Source: Hyphomicrobiales bacterium (GTDB lineage Bacteria > Pseudomonadota > Alphaproteobacteria > Rhizobiales > Rhizobiaceae). Taken from it: a DNA stretch of 64,000 nucleotides. The number at the start of each line of letters is the position of its first letter. Positions within the stretch are counted from its first letter, which is position 1. The position numbers were made by a program, and so were the translations under genes. The notes beneath the pieces were generated by a model. It made no database searches. It was not told where the DNA came from and worked only from the letters and a program-made list of their open reading frames with translations. Shown here in pieces: positions 8,223 through 16,635 of this stretch. The stretch lies in the NCBI GenBank assembly GCA_900469445.1, contig UBXM01000020.1, forward strand, positions 62,001 to 126,000, read 5' to 3'.

Positions 8223-10112
8223 TCAGCCCTTGACCGCGCCCGAAAGGGCCCCCTGGACGAGGTAGCGTTGGAAGAAGAAGGCGATGGCGACCGGCGGCAG
8301 GATCGCCAGCACGCTTGCGGCAAACATCGGGCCGTATTCATAGAACCGTGCCTGGTTGAGGAAACCGGCGATGATGACCGGGATGGTCTGGGTTTTCATC
8401 GTGGTGGTCAGGATCATTGCGAAGAGGAACTCGTTCCAGGAGACGAGGAAGCAGAAGATCACCGCCGCGATGATGCCCGGCCGCACGATCGGCACGAGAA
8501 CCTTGGTGAACATCGTCCAGCGGCTGCAACCATCGATCTGAGCCGCCCGCTCGAGGCTGACCGGCATGTTTTCGAAACTCGCCTTCATCATCCATGCAGC
8601 CAGCGGCATCAGGATCGTCGAATAGGCAATGATGACGCCGAGATAGGTGTCGATCAGCCCCATGGAACGGAACAGGATGAAGAAGGGCAGGACAAGCGTC
8701 AGAGCCGGCACCATGCGCGTCAGGAGCAGCCCCCAGAGGCTGATGGCAAAGAAACGCCGGCTTGCGTATCGCGCGAAGCCATAGCCGGCAAAGGTGCCGA
8801 GTGCGACATTGATTAGAGAGACGATCGAACCGATGACGAAACTATTGAACAGCGCCACCGGCACACGCTGCGCCTGAACACTGGTCGTCCCTTCGGCCAT
8901 AAGCACCATGCGGTAATTTTCTAGCGTCAGAGTCGACGGGAAGACCGAAGGCGGTGTGCGGATGAGATCGGTCGCCGGCGACAGACTGATCATGACCAGA
9001 ATCGCGACCGGCAGAAACGACCACAGGAAGATCGCCAGAACGCCCGCGCCGAACAACACGCGTGTCAGATTGCGCTGCGTCGTCGGGTGCAGAAACGGGC
9101 GAATGTTCCATGCCGGGATGATCGCCATCGCGGGACGAACCTTAGCGACCTTTGCCGCCGCCGGTTCCGGGACAACTGACGCCGACTTCGACTTCTTCGG
9201 ACTGAGGACGAAGAAATAGAGTACGGCAAGAGCCAGACTCAGCATGGTCAGCAGGTAGAGAGTGGCGGCTCCTTCCCCGAAACGCAGGAACTGGAATGAC
9301 TGGACGTAGCCGAGCCACGACAGGGTTGTGGTCGCCGTGCCCGGCCCACCGCGTGTCATGATCCAGATGATGTCGAATGTCATCAACGCATTGATCGTCG
9401 AAACGATGGTCGAGAAGAGTAACGACGACTTTAGCCATGGAAGCGTGATCGAGAAGAAACGCTTGACCGGCCCGGCCCCGTCTAGCATCGCCGCACGATG
9501 CAGGTTGCCCGGCATCGACTGAAGCGCCGACAGCATCATCAGCGTTGTCAGCGGCGCCTGGTTCCAGATCTGCGTGATGGCGACAAGGTTGAGTGCGCGA
9601 AAACCGTCGCCGAACCAGGCTGTGGCAAGCGAGCCCAGCCCGATATCGTGCAGGAGACCATTCAGCAGGCCGAAATTACCCGCATAGATGAAGGACCAGA
9701 GGACACCGATTGAAACCGGCGCCATGGCCCATGGGATGAGCACCACGCTACGCAGCAATCCGCGGCCCGGAAATCTCTGGTTCAGCACCAGAGCGAACAG
9801 GATGCCGAGCACCGTGGTTCCGACAACTGCCAACACAGAAAAATAGGCCGTTCGCGCCAGTGCCGCCCAGAAGTCCATGTTCTGGAACACGCGGCCGTAA
9901 TTGGCAAAGCCGACGAAAATCCATTTTTTGGTAATCGGGTTGGTACTGTTGAACGAAAGATACAGGCTGTAAAGCAGCGGAAGGCCGACGATCAGCACCA
10001 TCAGTATAAGGACCGGTGCTACGGTGAGATAGGCGAAGGCTGGTACCGAGCCGATACGGCGGCGGCGCGGCGCAGCGACATCGATCTTGGGCGCATCTGC
10101 GGTAAGCGTCAT
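8223..10112 (-). CDS. Fused CUT1 ABC permease (MalF-like plus MalG-like)
   Basis: One 629-residue frame holds two complete inner-membrane permease halves. The first, about residues 20-305, has an EAA loop LDGAGPVKRFFSITLPW. A short alanine-rich linker follows. The second, about 335-629, has its own EAA loop IDGCSRWTMFTKVLVP. In most CUT1 systems these are two separate proteins that heterodimerise. The fusion fixes their stoichiometry. The gene follows the binding-protein gene after a 137-base gap containing a stem-loop, and precedes the ATPase. The reading frame is continuous through the linker, so I see no reason to split it. Confidence 0.9.
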   Translation of the reverse strand: MTLTADAPKIDVAAPRRRRIGSVPAFAYLTVAPVLILMVLIVGLPLLYSLYLSFNSTNPITKKWIFVGFANYGRVFQNMDFWAALARTAYFSVLAVVGTTVLGILFALVLNQRFPGRGLLRSVVLIPWAMAPVSIGVLWSFIYAGNFGLLNGLLHDIGLGSLATAWFGDGFRALNLVAITQIWNQAPLTTLMMLSALQSMPGNLHRAAMLDGAGPVKRFFSITLPWLKSSLLFSTIVSTINALMTFDIIWIMTRGGPGTATTTLSWLGYVQSFQFLRFGEGAATLYLLTMLSLALAVLYFFVLSPKKSKSASVVPEPAAAKVAKVRPAMAIIPAWNIRPFLHPTTQRNLTRVLFGAGVLAIFLWSFLPVAILVMISLSPATDLIRTPPSVFPSTLTLENYRMVLMAEGTTSVQAQRVPVALFNSFVIGSIVSLINVALGTFAGYGFARYASRRFFAISLWGLLLTRMVPALTLVLPFFILFRSMGLIDTYLGVIIAYSTILMPLAAWMMKASFENMPVSLERAAQIDGCSRWTMFTKVLVPIVRPGIIAAVIFCFLVSWNEFLFAMILTTTMKTQTIPVIIAGFLNQARFYEYGPMFAASVLAILPPVAIAFFFQRYLVQGALSGAVKG

Positions 10113-10190
10113 GATATCCCTCGCATGTCATCCCAGGCAGACGCCGTAGCGACACATCCTGTGATCATTCTGGGGGCTGAAATCCGGAAC

Positions 10191-10221
10191 GCGGCCGCCA
10201 TCACCGATGTACGGCGGTCGC
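10191..10221 (-). terminator. Stem-loop between binding-protein and permease genes
   Basis: An inverted repeat GCGGCCGCC (10191-10199) and GGCGGTCGC (10213-10221) with one imperfect pair and a 13-base loop lies 29 bases beyond the solute-binding-protein stop. There is no T-run. Such hairpins after binding-protein genes commonly stabilise or attenuate the transcript so that the binding protein is made in excess. Confidence 0.5.
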
Positions 10222-10249
10222 ATTCTCCAATTCTGCTGATATCAGGCTA

Positions 10250-11551
10250 TTACTGGTATTGAGCTTTGAGCTCGGATGCCTTGTCTGCCAGGCGCGTCAC
10301 CAACTCGTCCGTTGAGCTGCCGGAGCGAATATATTCCTGAACCTGCTGCATCATGAACATGTCCCATTCAGGGAACCAGATGGCCTTGCCGATGGCGCGC
10401 GACGTCGCCATGCCTAGCTGCTGCGACGACACGTCGAGATCACGCCACTTGGAGAAGCTCTCGACGATCTCGGGATCGGCCATGACCTCCTTGTAACCGG
10501 AGCCAAGGCCGAATTCGAGCGCCCAGCGCTTAATGACGTGATACTGGCCATCACTGGCCTTGCCACCGAAGAATTTCAGCAGGTTCCAGACGCGTTCCTC
10601 ATCGACCGGCTGCGCGCCCATCAGATAGGAGGCAGTCCATGCCATGGTGGAGCGTGTCGCACCCGGCATCAGCGAATTGCGCACCTTGCCGGCAATCTTG
10701 GAGACCGCCGGATCGTTGGCGACCTTGTGGTTGTAGTCATGGACGACCATGAAGGTGTGTCTGCCCGAAGCGTAGGACGGCACGCCCTCGCCCGGCAGCG
10801 TCATGATATCGGCCGTGACGAGGCCTTCCTTATACAAGGTCTGATGCACTTCAAGGATCTTGCGCAAAGCGGGTTCGTCGATGAAATTGCCGTCCGCATC
10901 GAAAACCTTGGCACCTTCGGAATACCAGCAGGCAAACACGTGCCACGACATGTTCGGCCAGTTCTGCTGCCACATGCCGTGGAATGGTGCATCAGAAATG
11001 CCATCGGCCTTGAGCTTGCGACAGGCTTCGAGCACCGCGTCCCAGGTGGCGGGTGCGTCAATGCCAGCCTTCTGCAGATGTTCCTCGTTGTAGAGGAAGG
11101 TGTTGTAGCCGGCGTAATACGGCAGGCCACAGAGTTCGCCCGTCGGCAGCGACAGGGATTCGACACTGACTGGAAACATGCCGGCCTTGATCTCGTCCAC
11201 GCCCGGCAATCCGTCGATGCTGCGGATCCATTCCGCCGTGTGCCAGCGCGCAATGTAATTTTCTTCGGCATACAGCATGTCGAGATGCTGGCCGCCGGTC
11301 AGTTTGGTTTCCGCCAACGGATGATAGTCGCCGGAAATGAGTTCGTAAGCGACGTTCTCGTCATAAAGTTTCATGAAGGTCTTGACGTTTTCCTCGACGA
11401 TCGAAGGCTGATATTGCCAGCCTGCAAAAGTCAAAGCGGTCGATGGCGCTGCAAAAGCGCGCCCGCCAAGCATGGAAGCGGCGGTCACACCTCCAATACC
11501 CTTCAATACATTTCGCCTGGACATGAGTATTCGTTCTAGCGAAGAAGTCAT
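10250..11551 (-). CDS. CUT1 ABC transporter solute-binding protein
   Basis: This 433-residue extracellular binding protein (SBP_bac_1 type) starts with a Tat-like signal: MSRRNVLKG at 10-18 followed by a hydrophobic stretch and a cleavage-like AFA-AP. The body begins ALTFAGWQYQPS. It would capture the substrate in the periplasm for the fused permease. It is the first gene of the transport-catabolism operon, 249 bases downstream of the RpiR regulator gene. The first ten residues before MSRRN may or may not be translated. Substrate cannot be read; the class carries oligosaccharides, polyols, glycerol-phosphates and related molecules. Confidence 0.9.
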   Translation of the reverse strand: MTSSLERILMSRRNVLKGIGGVTAASMLGGRAFAAPSTALTFAGWQYQPSIVEENVKTFMKLYDENVAYELISGDYHPLAETKLTGGQHLDMLYAEENYIARWHTAEWIRSIDGLPGVDEIKAGMFPVSVESLSLPTGELCGLPYYAGYNTFLYNEEHLQKAGIDAPATWDAVLEACRKLKADGISDAPFHGMWQQNWPNMSWHVFACWYSEGAKVFDADGNFIDEPALRKILEVHQTLYKEGLVTADIMTLPGEGVPSYASGRHTFMVVHDYNHKVANDPAVSKIAGKVRNSLMPGATRSTMAWTASYLMGAQPVDEERVWNLLKFFGGKASDGQYHVIKRWALEFGLGSGYKEVMADPEIVESFSKWRDLDVSSQQLGMATSRAIGKAIWFPEWDMFMMQQVQEYIRSGSSTDELVTRLADKASELKAQYQ

Positions 11552-11749
11552 GCTAGTTCCCCTTAGCGATGGCTTGTTGGAGCGGTATTCCGGTTCCCTC
11601 GGAATAGACAGAAACTAAATGTGCCCGTGCCGTATCGGCTTACAGGCGTCTCGATGCGCTACAGCCATAACTATGAGTGATTTTTTTGGGCTGTCTACAA
11701 TAATTTTACTTCCGGATCATTTTATTGCATTTCATCGCGACAATTCAGG

Positions 11750-11783
11750 TTTTTGCAGATTTTTTGATCAGAAAATGCAAAAA
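11750..11783. repeat. Inverted repeat between rpiR-type gene and ABC operon
   Basis: TTTTTGCA (11750-11757) and TGCAAAAA (11776-11783) are perfect 8-base inverted arms with an 18-base spacer that itself contains TTTGATCA. The element lies 18 bases beyond the regulator stop and about 200 bases before the binding-protein start, in an AT-rich gap (11552-11800). It could be a terminator for the regulator or an operator for it. Confidence 0.45.
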
Positions 11784-11800
11784 ATAGTCGCCGAATTCTT

Positions 11801-12736
11801 TTAGTCGCAGAGTGGCTGCACATCCGGCTTATCTCTGGACATGGCCAGTTGCTGCTTCAACCGCCGCAGCTTTTCTCGTCCCGCATCGTTGCGGGCGATA
11901 GCAACGCTATAGGCAACGATGTCGATCGCGATCAGATAGGCATATCGCATCGAGGATGGGCTGAGGATGTCGTCGTCGGGAGGGCTGTCGACTGCAAGAA
12001 CGTTATCGACGGAAGCCGCCAAACTGGATTTGCTGGGAGCAAATGCAATTGTTGTTGCTCCGTATTCGCGGGCAACCGAGACAGCGCGTTCAAGGCCGCC
12101 GTTTTCTCCGGTAAGAGAGCAGCAGAGAACGAGATCCTGTTTGTCGACCGTCGAAGCAAGCATCAGTTGCATTTCTTGATCGCAGCAGGGGATGACACGT
12201 ATCCCCAGACGAAAGAAACGGTTCTGGATTTCTTCGATCAGCCAGGACGATACTCCGCCGCCACCAAACGCATACAGCGTCGTACAGTGGCTGATCAGAT
12301 CGACGACATGGCGGGCCTGAGCAAGATCGATCCCGTGGCTGACTTCATCGATGGTCCTCTGCGCCCGCTTGCTAACCCGCTCAGCAACCTCTTCGATAGA
12401 GGCCGGAGGCGTCATTGGTTCGAGATAGTGGATGCCGACCCGCACGGATCCCATGATTTTCAGCTTAAGATCCTTCAAGCCGTCGCAGCCGACCGTGCGC
12501 GCAAATCGCGTTATCGTTGGAGCGGACACATTGAGCCAGGTCGTCAACTCTTCGATAGGAAGTTCGACAAAGCGGTGTGGCTCGGAGAGTATCGCATCGG
12601 CGATCCGGCGGTTCGATTTTGACAAAGCCTCTCGCGCATCGACCAGTTTTGCAAGAATATCCTGGGCTCTCGTCTTTTCATGAGTACGAGTGGCAGCGTG
12701 CGTGACCGGTATGGTGTTCGATCGTTTCAACGTCAT
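11801..12736 (-). CDS. MurR/RpiR-family transcriptional regulator
   Basis: A 311-residue regulator. The N-terminal 90 residues form an RpiR helix-turn-helix domain (SKSNRRIADAILSEPHRF, then LNVSAPTITRFARTVG). The rest is a SIS sugar-isomerase domain (LYAFGGGGVSSWLIEEI and CCSLTGENG). Known: the family binds phosphorylated sugars or amino-sugar compounds and usually represses the adjacent catabolic genes. The ATG at 12736 has GGAG six bases upstream, better than an upstream alternative at 12769. It reads in the same direction as the 11551-80 operon and is the natural candidate for its control. Confidence 0.9.
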   Translation of the reverse strand: MTLKRSNTIPVTHAATRTHEKTRAQDILAKLVDAREALSKSNRRIADAILSEPHRFVELPIEELTTWLNVSAPTITRFARTVGCDGLKDLKLKIMGSVRVGIHYLEPMTPPASIEEVAERVSKRAQRTIDEVSHGIDLAQARHVVDLISHCTTLYAFGGGGVSSWLIEEIQNRFFRLGIRVIPCCDQEMQLMLASTVDKQDLVLCCSLTGENGGLERAVSVAREYGATTIAFAPSKSSLAASVDNVLAVDSPPDDDILSPSSMRYAYLIAIDIVAYSVAIARNDAGREKLRRLKQQLAMSRDKPDVQPLCD

Positions 12737-12883
12737 CGGATCTCCAATTTCAGGAGAAAATCCAACCAAAGCCTCGACGTGTCAACAAATGCTGCGCATT
12801 GGATCGATCACTGATGGTCACCGTACGCTTCGGTTGGCAACACGACGCAGCTCCTTCTTCCGACCAGCGTTTAATCGGGTTGA

Positions 12884-12997
12884 AATCGGGCGAGCGCTGG
12901 CGGGGGCTCGACCATCTATGCCTCGGTCATCTGTACGCCGGCCGATCTCGAACGCTGCTGCCGAAAGAATTTCCGCGACTTTATCGCCTCCAAATGA
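12884..12997 (+). other. Gap 12737-13036 with a possible gene-tail remnant
   Basis: The 300-base gap between the RpiR gene and the amidase has no complete gene that I recognise. On plus, an open stretch bounded by stops reads like a protein C-terminus (STIYASVICTPADLERCC, then RKNFRDFIASK and stop at 12995). It has no start codon and no family match I can name. It may be a remnant of a lost gene, or chance. Confidence 0.25.
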
Positions 12998-13036
12998 GAT
13001 TTTAGCTCGCCCTTTTCAGGAACCTCCGCTCCTACG

Positions 13037-14455
13037 TCAATGCTGCTCTAATCCGGCCGCGACAGAGGGACGAGCGTCTCTAGATGAGAGGGCCGTCTCG
13101 ATAACCTGAGCGGCTCGATAGACGCTGAATTCGTCGAAGTGCCGACCAACAACTTGAACAGCAAGCGGCAGACCATCGGGGTTTAAGCCTGTCGGTACGA
13201 TCATTGCTGGAGACCCCGTGAGATTGAAAGGCGCATTGGCAGACAAGGTCCCGTTCAGGAGTGAACCCGGCTCGATCCCTTCGATGAGCGGAGCAGCACC
13301 TACGGCACCGACGACGAGAAGAAGATCAACATCACGCATGGCCTGACTTAGCTCACGGATAAGTTCTCCTCTCCGGCGGCTTGCCTGAACGTAATCGGCC
13401 GCAGTCAGGAGAAATCCGGGAAGAAAGCGCTCGATAGCGAAAGGCCCGTAGAGGTGGAGATTGTTTTTGAAATCATCCTCATGGAACGCGGCCGCCTCGC
13501 CATACATGATGACCCGCTGTGCGGCAAAGTAATGCCTTAGCGGAGAGAGTTCGACCTCTACAATATTGGCCCCGGCATCCTTCAACACCTTGGCCGCCTG
13601 CTCGAAAGCGGAGACGATCTCATCGGAGAACCCGTCGGGCTCTTGCTCATGAAAATTACGGACCAGGCCAATCTTCATGCCCTTGACGCCCATGTCGACC
13701 GCCATCGACCATCCCTGCGGAGCGATATCGGCCGAGGCCGGATCAAGTCGGTCATATCCGGCAAGAGCTTCAAGCGCGATGGCATTGTCCTTGACCGTCC
13801 ATGTCATCGGTCCTGCCGTCTCCAGCGAATAGGCCTGCTGGGTAATCCCGCGACGGCTTATACGGCCATAGGTCGGCTTCATTCCCGCAAGCCCGCAATA
13901 GGCCGATGGCGTGCGCACGGAGCCACCTGTATCCGTTCCGATCGCGAGCGGGACAGTTGCGGCAGCAACCGCCGCGCCGGAACCGCTTGATGACCCCCCG
14001 GTAAACCGGTCCAGATCCCAAGGGTTTCGTGCCGGACGGTGAGGCAGACTGAAATCCGGCCCGCCTATGGCAAATTCCTGTGTTTCGGCCTTGCCAAGCA
14101 TGATCGCCCCTGTGGCGTTCAGGCGCTCGACGACTGCCGAATCTTCCCTGGCAATCTCATTGAGTGTCAACCGCGAGCCGTTGGTTGTCGGCAGGCCTGC
14201 CACATCGATAATATCCTTCAGCGCGTAGGGAATGCCATGCATTGCTCCTTTATAGCGCCCCGCCATGATGTCGGCCTCAGCAACCTTCGCCCCCGCACGC
14301 GCGCTATCGTCCTCGATACGCACATAACAGTTCACCGCGGGATTAAGCGCGTTGGCGCGATCCAGATAGTGATCGACGACCTCAACCGGCGAAATCTCAC
14401 GGGTTTCGATGAGCCGGGCAGTTTCGACCAGCCCGAGTTTCCAGATTTCAGACAT
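13037..14455 (-). CDS. Amidase-signature family amidase
   Basis: This 472-residue amidase-signature enzyme shows the full Ser-cisSer-Lys triad: K80 in GIPYALKDIID, the cis-serine in GGSSSGSGAAV near 153-163, and the nucleophile S179 in GTDTGGSVR. It would hydrolyse an amide or ureide in the cytoplasm, releasing ammonia or an amine. It starts 3 bases after a small AtzG-like gene, and lies in the same direction as a NitT/TauT-type importer, so the imported molecule is probably its substrate. The pairing with an AtzG-like partner resembles AtzE (1-carboxybiuret hydrolase); other amidases such as GatA-like or indoleacetamide hydrolases remain possible. Confidence 0.9.
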   Translation of the reverse strand: MSEIWKLGLVETARLIETREISPVEVVDHYLDRANALNPAVNCYVRIEDDSARAGAKVAEADIMAGRYKGAMHGIPYALKDIIDVAGLPTTNGSRLTLNEIAREDSAVVERLNATGAIMLGKAETQEFAIGGPDFSLPHRPARNPWDLDRFTGGSSSGSGAAVAAATVPLAIGTDTGGSVRTPSAYCGLAGMKPTYGRISRRGITQQAYSLETAGPMTWTVKDNAIALEALAGYDRLDPASADIAPQGWSMAVDMGVKGMKIGLVRNFHEQEPDGFSDEIVSAFEQAAKVLKDAGANIVEVELSPLRHYFAAQRVIMYGEAAAFHEDDFKNNLHLYGPFAIERFLPGFLLTAADYVQASRRRGELIRELSQAMRDVDLLLVVGAVGAAPLIEGIEPGSLLNGTLSANAPFNLTGSPAMIVPTGLNPDGLPLAVQVVGRHFDEFSVYRAAQVIETALSSRDARPSVAAGLEQH

Positions 14456-14458
14456 GCA

Positions 14459-14698
14459 CTATTCTTTCGATATGGAGGTGTCAGCCGATGCGGATTGTTT
14501 ATCCGCTGATGGCATCGGAGCATGAAAGACATGCGCGCCTTCCGTCTTGCGGCTGCGCGGTACGCGCAGGATATCCGTCAAGGCGCGGATATGAACATAA
14601 GACCTGCGCATTGCTTCAAATTGTGCTTCGTCGAGCTGAAGTCCTGCTCTGTCGATAAGGACGGCGAATTCTTCGCGGCTGATGGTGTCGGGCGGCAT
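14459..14698 (-). CDS. AtzG/DUF4089-like small amidase partner
   Basis: A 79-residue protein directly before the amidase. It has a helical core (ISREEFAVLIDRAGLQL, EAQFEAMRRSYVHIRALTDIL) and an extended tail with GAHVFHAP. This size, the helical pattern, the tail and the position recall AtzG/DUF4089 proteins, which clamp onto AtzE-type amidases to form an active heterotetramer. The match is by my reading of pattern and context rather than by strong motifs, so the call is tentative. The last 20 residues are serine- and alanine-rich and probably disordered. Confidence 0.6.
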   Translation of the reverse strand: MPPDTISREEFAVLIDRAGLQLDEAQFEAMRRSYVHIRALTDILRVPRSRKTEGAHVFHAPMPSADKQSASADTSISKE

Positions 14699-14735
14699 TT
14701 TGGAAAATCCGTGTCGGTTCCGTTTATTAGGAAAT

Positions 14736-14758
14736 CACCGGCGGCCGTGCCGCCGGTG
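14736..14758 (-). terminator. Strong hairpin after the NitT/TauT binding-protein gene
   Basis: CACCGGCGGC (14736-14745) and GCCGCCGGTG (14749-14758) are a perfect 10-base GC-rich stem with a 3-base loop, 8 bases beyond the binding-protein stop and before the AtzG-like gene. No clear T-run follows. It may attenuate readthrough into the amidase genes or protect the upstream message. Confidence 0.65.
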
Positions 14759-14765
14759 TTCAAAA

Positions 14766-15779
14766 TCAAGCGTATTGGAATGCGGTATCCAGGAGGCTTT
14801 CCGAATAGGGCTCGGTGCTGACCTTGTTGAGGAAGCCCAGTGCTTTCTGGCCCATTTCACGCGTCACTTTGCTATTTTGCGGCCAGGCCTGAGACATCGA
14901 AGACCAGACGCCGTCAAAAAGCGCCTTGTCGGTCTTGTCGTGATATTTGGCGTGAATGGCGTCACGGATCTTGTCAGCCTGTTGCGGATCATGGATGGCA
15001 ACAAGGGCGTCGTCGATCGACTTCGTGAACTTCGCGGCCGTCTCGGGATTGTTCTTCAGCCAGGTTTCGCGCGTGATGTAGCTGATGTAAGGATAGTCGT
15101 TCAACTCGGGGATGGCGCCTTCCGACATGTTGAACAACATCATCCCCTTGTAGTCCTTCACAGCGATATCGCTGTTGGGGCTGGAGGCTACAAATCCGTC
15201 GATCCTGCCCTGCTGGAACGAAGCAAGTACACCGCTGATCTGCTGAATACCGAGGATCTCAAGATCCTGGTCCGGCTTCAGGCCACCGCGCTCGAGCAAA
15301 TACAGGAGGAGCTGGTGAGTGCCGCTACCCAGCCCAATGACAGCGATCCGCGCACCACGCAGAGCTTCGATCTTCTGTTCAACTGTACTGGCTTCGGTGA
15401 TGCCCTTGTTGTCGGCCAAAGCTTTCGAGAGGACAACATTGGAGGCATAGCGTGTGCAGGAGCAACCGAAGATCTTGGCGTCGGTGCCGCGTTCGCGCGA
15501 CCGCATTGCACTTGATGACGCTTCCACGGCAATGTCCACATTGCCCGAGAGTGCAGCGGCAAGGGCCTCGGTGCCGCCGAGATTGACGGTGAATTCAGCG
15601 TCGAGCCCGTTGGCAGCGAAAATCCCCATCTCCTGCGCGACCATGGCGGGTACGAACAGAAAACCGTAGGTGGACTGGACAATCTTTACCTTGGTCAGGG
15701 ACTGGGCCAAGGATGGAAGAGGAAGCGCCGTTGCGGCGATAAGGCCGGACGTTCCGGCAAGAAATGTTCTGCGTTTCAT
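14766..15779 (-). CDS. NitT/TauT-type ABC solute-binding protein
   Basis: A 337-residue periplasmic binding protein of the NMT1/SsuA type. The N-terminus MKRRTFLAGTSG plus a hydrophobic run and SLAQ looks like a Tat signal with cleavage near residue 26. The mature part begins TKVKIVQSTYGF. The group binds nitrate, taurine, sulfonates, pyrimidine precursors, ureides and similar. It follows the permease gene by 76 bases and is followed by a strong hairpin. Linked to the amidase, an amide- or ureide-containing nitrogen source is the most economical guess. Confidence 0.88.
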   Translation of the reverse strand: MKRRTFLAGTSGLIAATALPLPSLAQSLTKVKIVQSTYGFLFVPAMVAQEMGIFAANGLDAEFTVNLGGTEALAAALSGNVDIAVEASSSAMRSRERGTDAKIFGCSCTRYASNVVLSKALADNKGITEASTVEQKIEALRGARIAVIGLGSGTHQLLLYLLERGGLKPDQDLEILGIQQISGVLASFQQGRIDGFVASSPNSDIAVKDYKGMMLFNMSEGAIPELNDYPYISYITRETWLKNNPETAAKFTKSIDDALVAIHDPQQADKIRDAIHAKYHDKTDKALFDGVWSSMSQAWPQNSKVTREMGQKALGFLNKVSTEPYSESLLDTAFQYA

Positions 15780-15855
15780 GGCTGTTCCGTTTCTGGAGAT
15801 TTATAGTTGGGTACGCGTGGGCTTTGCCCATCGTTGTTGATCGACTGGCCCTCAC

Positions 15856-16635
15856 TTAGACGGCCACCTCCCGCAAATCGTTGCTCGACTGCCAGGGCAT
15901 GGCCAGCCGTTCGACGACGTTGACGACATAGTTCAAAATGAACGCAAGGATGACGATGGCGGCGAGTGCGGCGAAAACCCCGCCTGTGTTGAACTGCCCG
16001 GCGGAATCAGCCAGCAGATAGCCAAGGCCGCGGTTCGAAGCCATCATCTCGCCGACGATCGCGCCGATCAGGGCATAGGGAACCGAGATGCGCAGGCCAG
16101 CGAAAACCCAGTTAATAGCCGAGGGGATGACGACTTTCGTCAGGATATGCTTCTCCCCTGCTCCCATCAGACTGAGGATCGAGATCAGTTCCTTCTCGAC
16201 CTGACGCACACCGGTGAACGTATTGATGAAGACCAGGAAAAAGACGGTTGTCGCCACCAGGATGAGCTTCATCTCCATGCCGATCCCAAACCAGAGGATG
16301 AACAGTGGTGCGAGTGCGACTTTCGGCAACGAGTAGAAGGCCATGATGAAGGGATCGAGGACTTCTGCAAGAAGCGGCGCGCGCGCCAGCGAGATGCCGA
16401 CGACGATGCCGATGAGAGAGCCGATGAGGAAGCCGGTAAACGCTTCTGTGGCGGTAATGCCGGCATGCATCAGCAAGGCGCCGCTCGATAGCCAGCCCCA
16501 GAAATTGCTCCAGACCTCGGAGGGGCTGGAAATGAAGAAGGGGTTGAAGAGCGTGCCGGAGCTTGCCTCCCACAGAACACAGGTGACCAGCACGATGAGC
16601 AGGCGAAGTCCGAAAAGTCGAATTTGATGGTTCAC
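15856..16635 (-). CDS. NitT/TauT-type ABC permease
   Basis: A 259-residue inner-membrane permease (SsuC/TauC type) with about six membrane segments and the EAA loop GAGEKHILTKVVIPSAINW. The GTG at 16635 is chosen because it overlaps the ATPase stop by four bases (GTGA) and has AGAAGGAG upstream; the longer frame upstream lies over the ATPase gene. It would form a homodimeric channel with the ATPase and binding protein beside it. Confidence 0.9.
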   Translation of the reverse strand: MNHQIRLFGLRLLIVLVTCVLWEASSGTLFNPFFISSPSEVWSNFWGWLSSGALLMHAGITATEAFTGFLIGSLIGIVVGISLARAPLLAEVLDPFIMAFYSLPKVALAPLFILWFGIGMEMKLILVATTVFFLVFINTFTGVRQVEKELISILSLMGAGEKHILTKVVIPSAINWVFAGLRISVPYALIGAIVGEMMASNRGLGYLLADSAGQFNTGGVFAALAAIVILAFILNYVVNVVERLAMPWQSSNDLREVAV

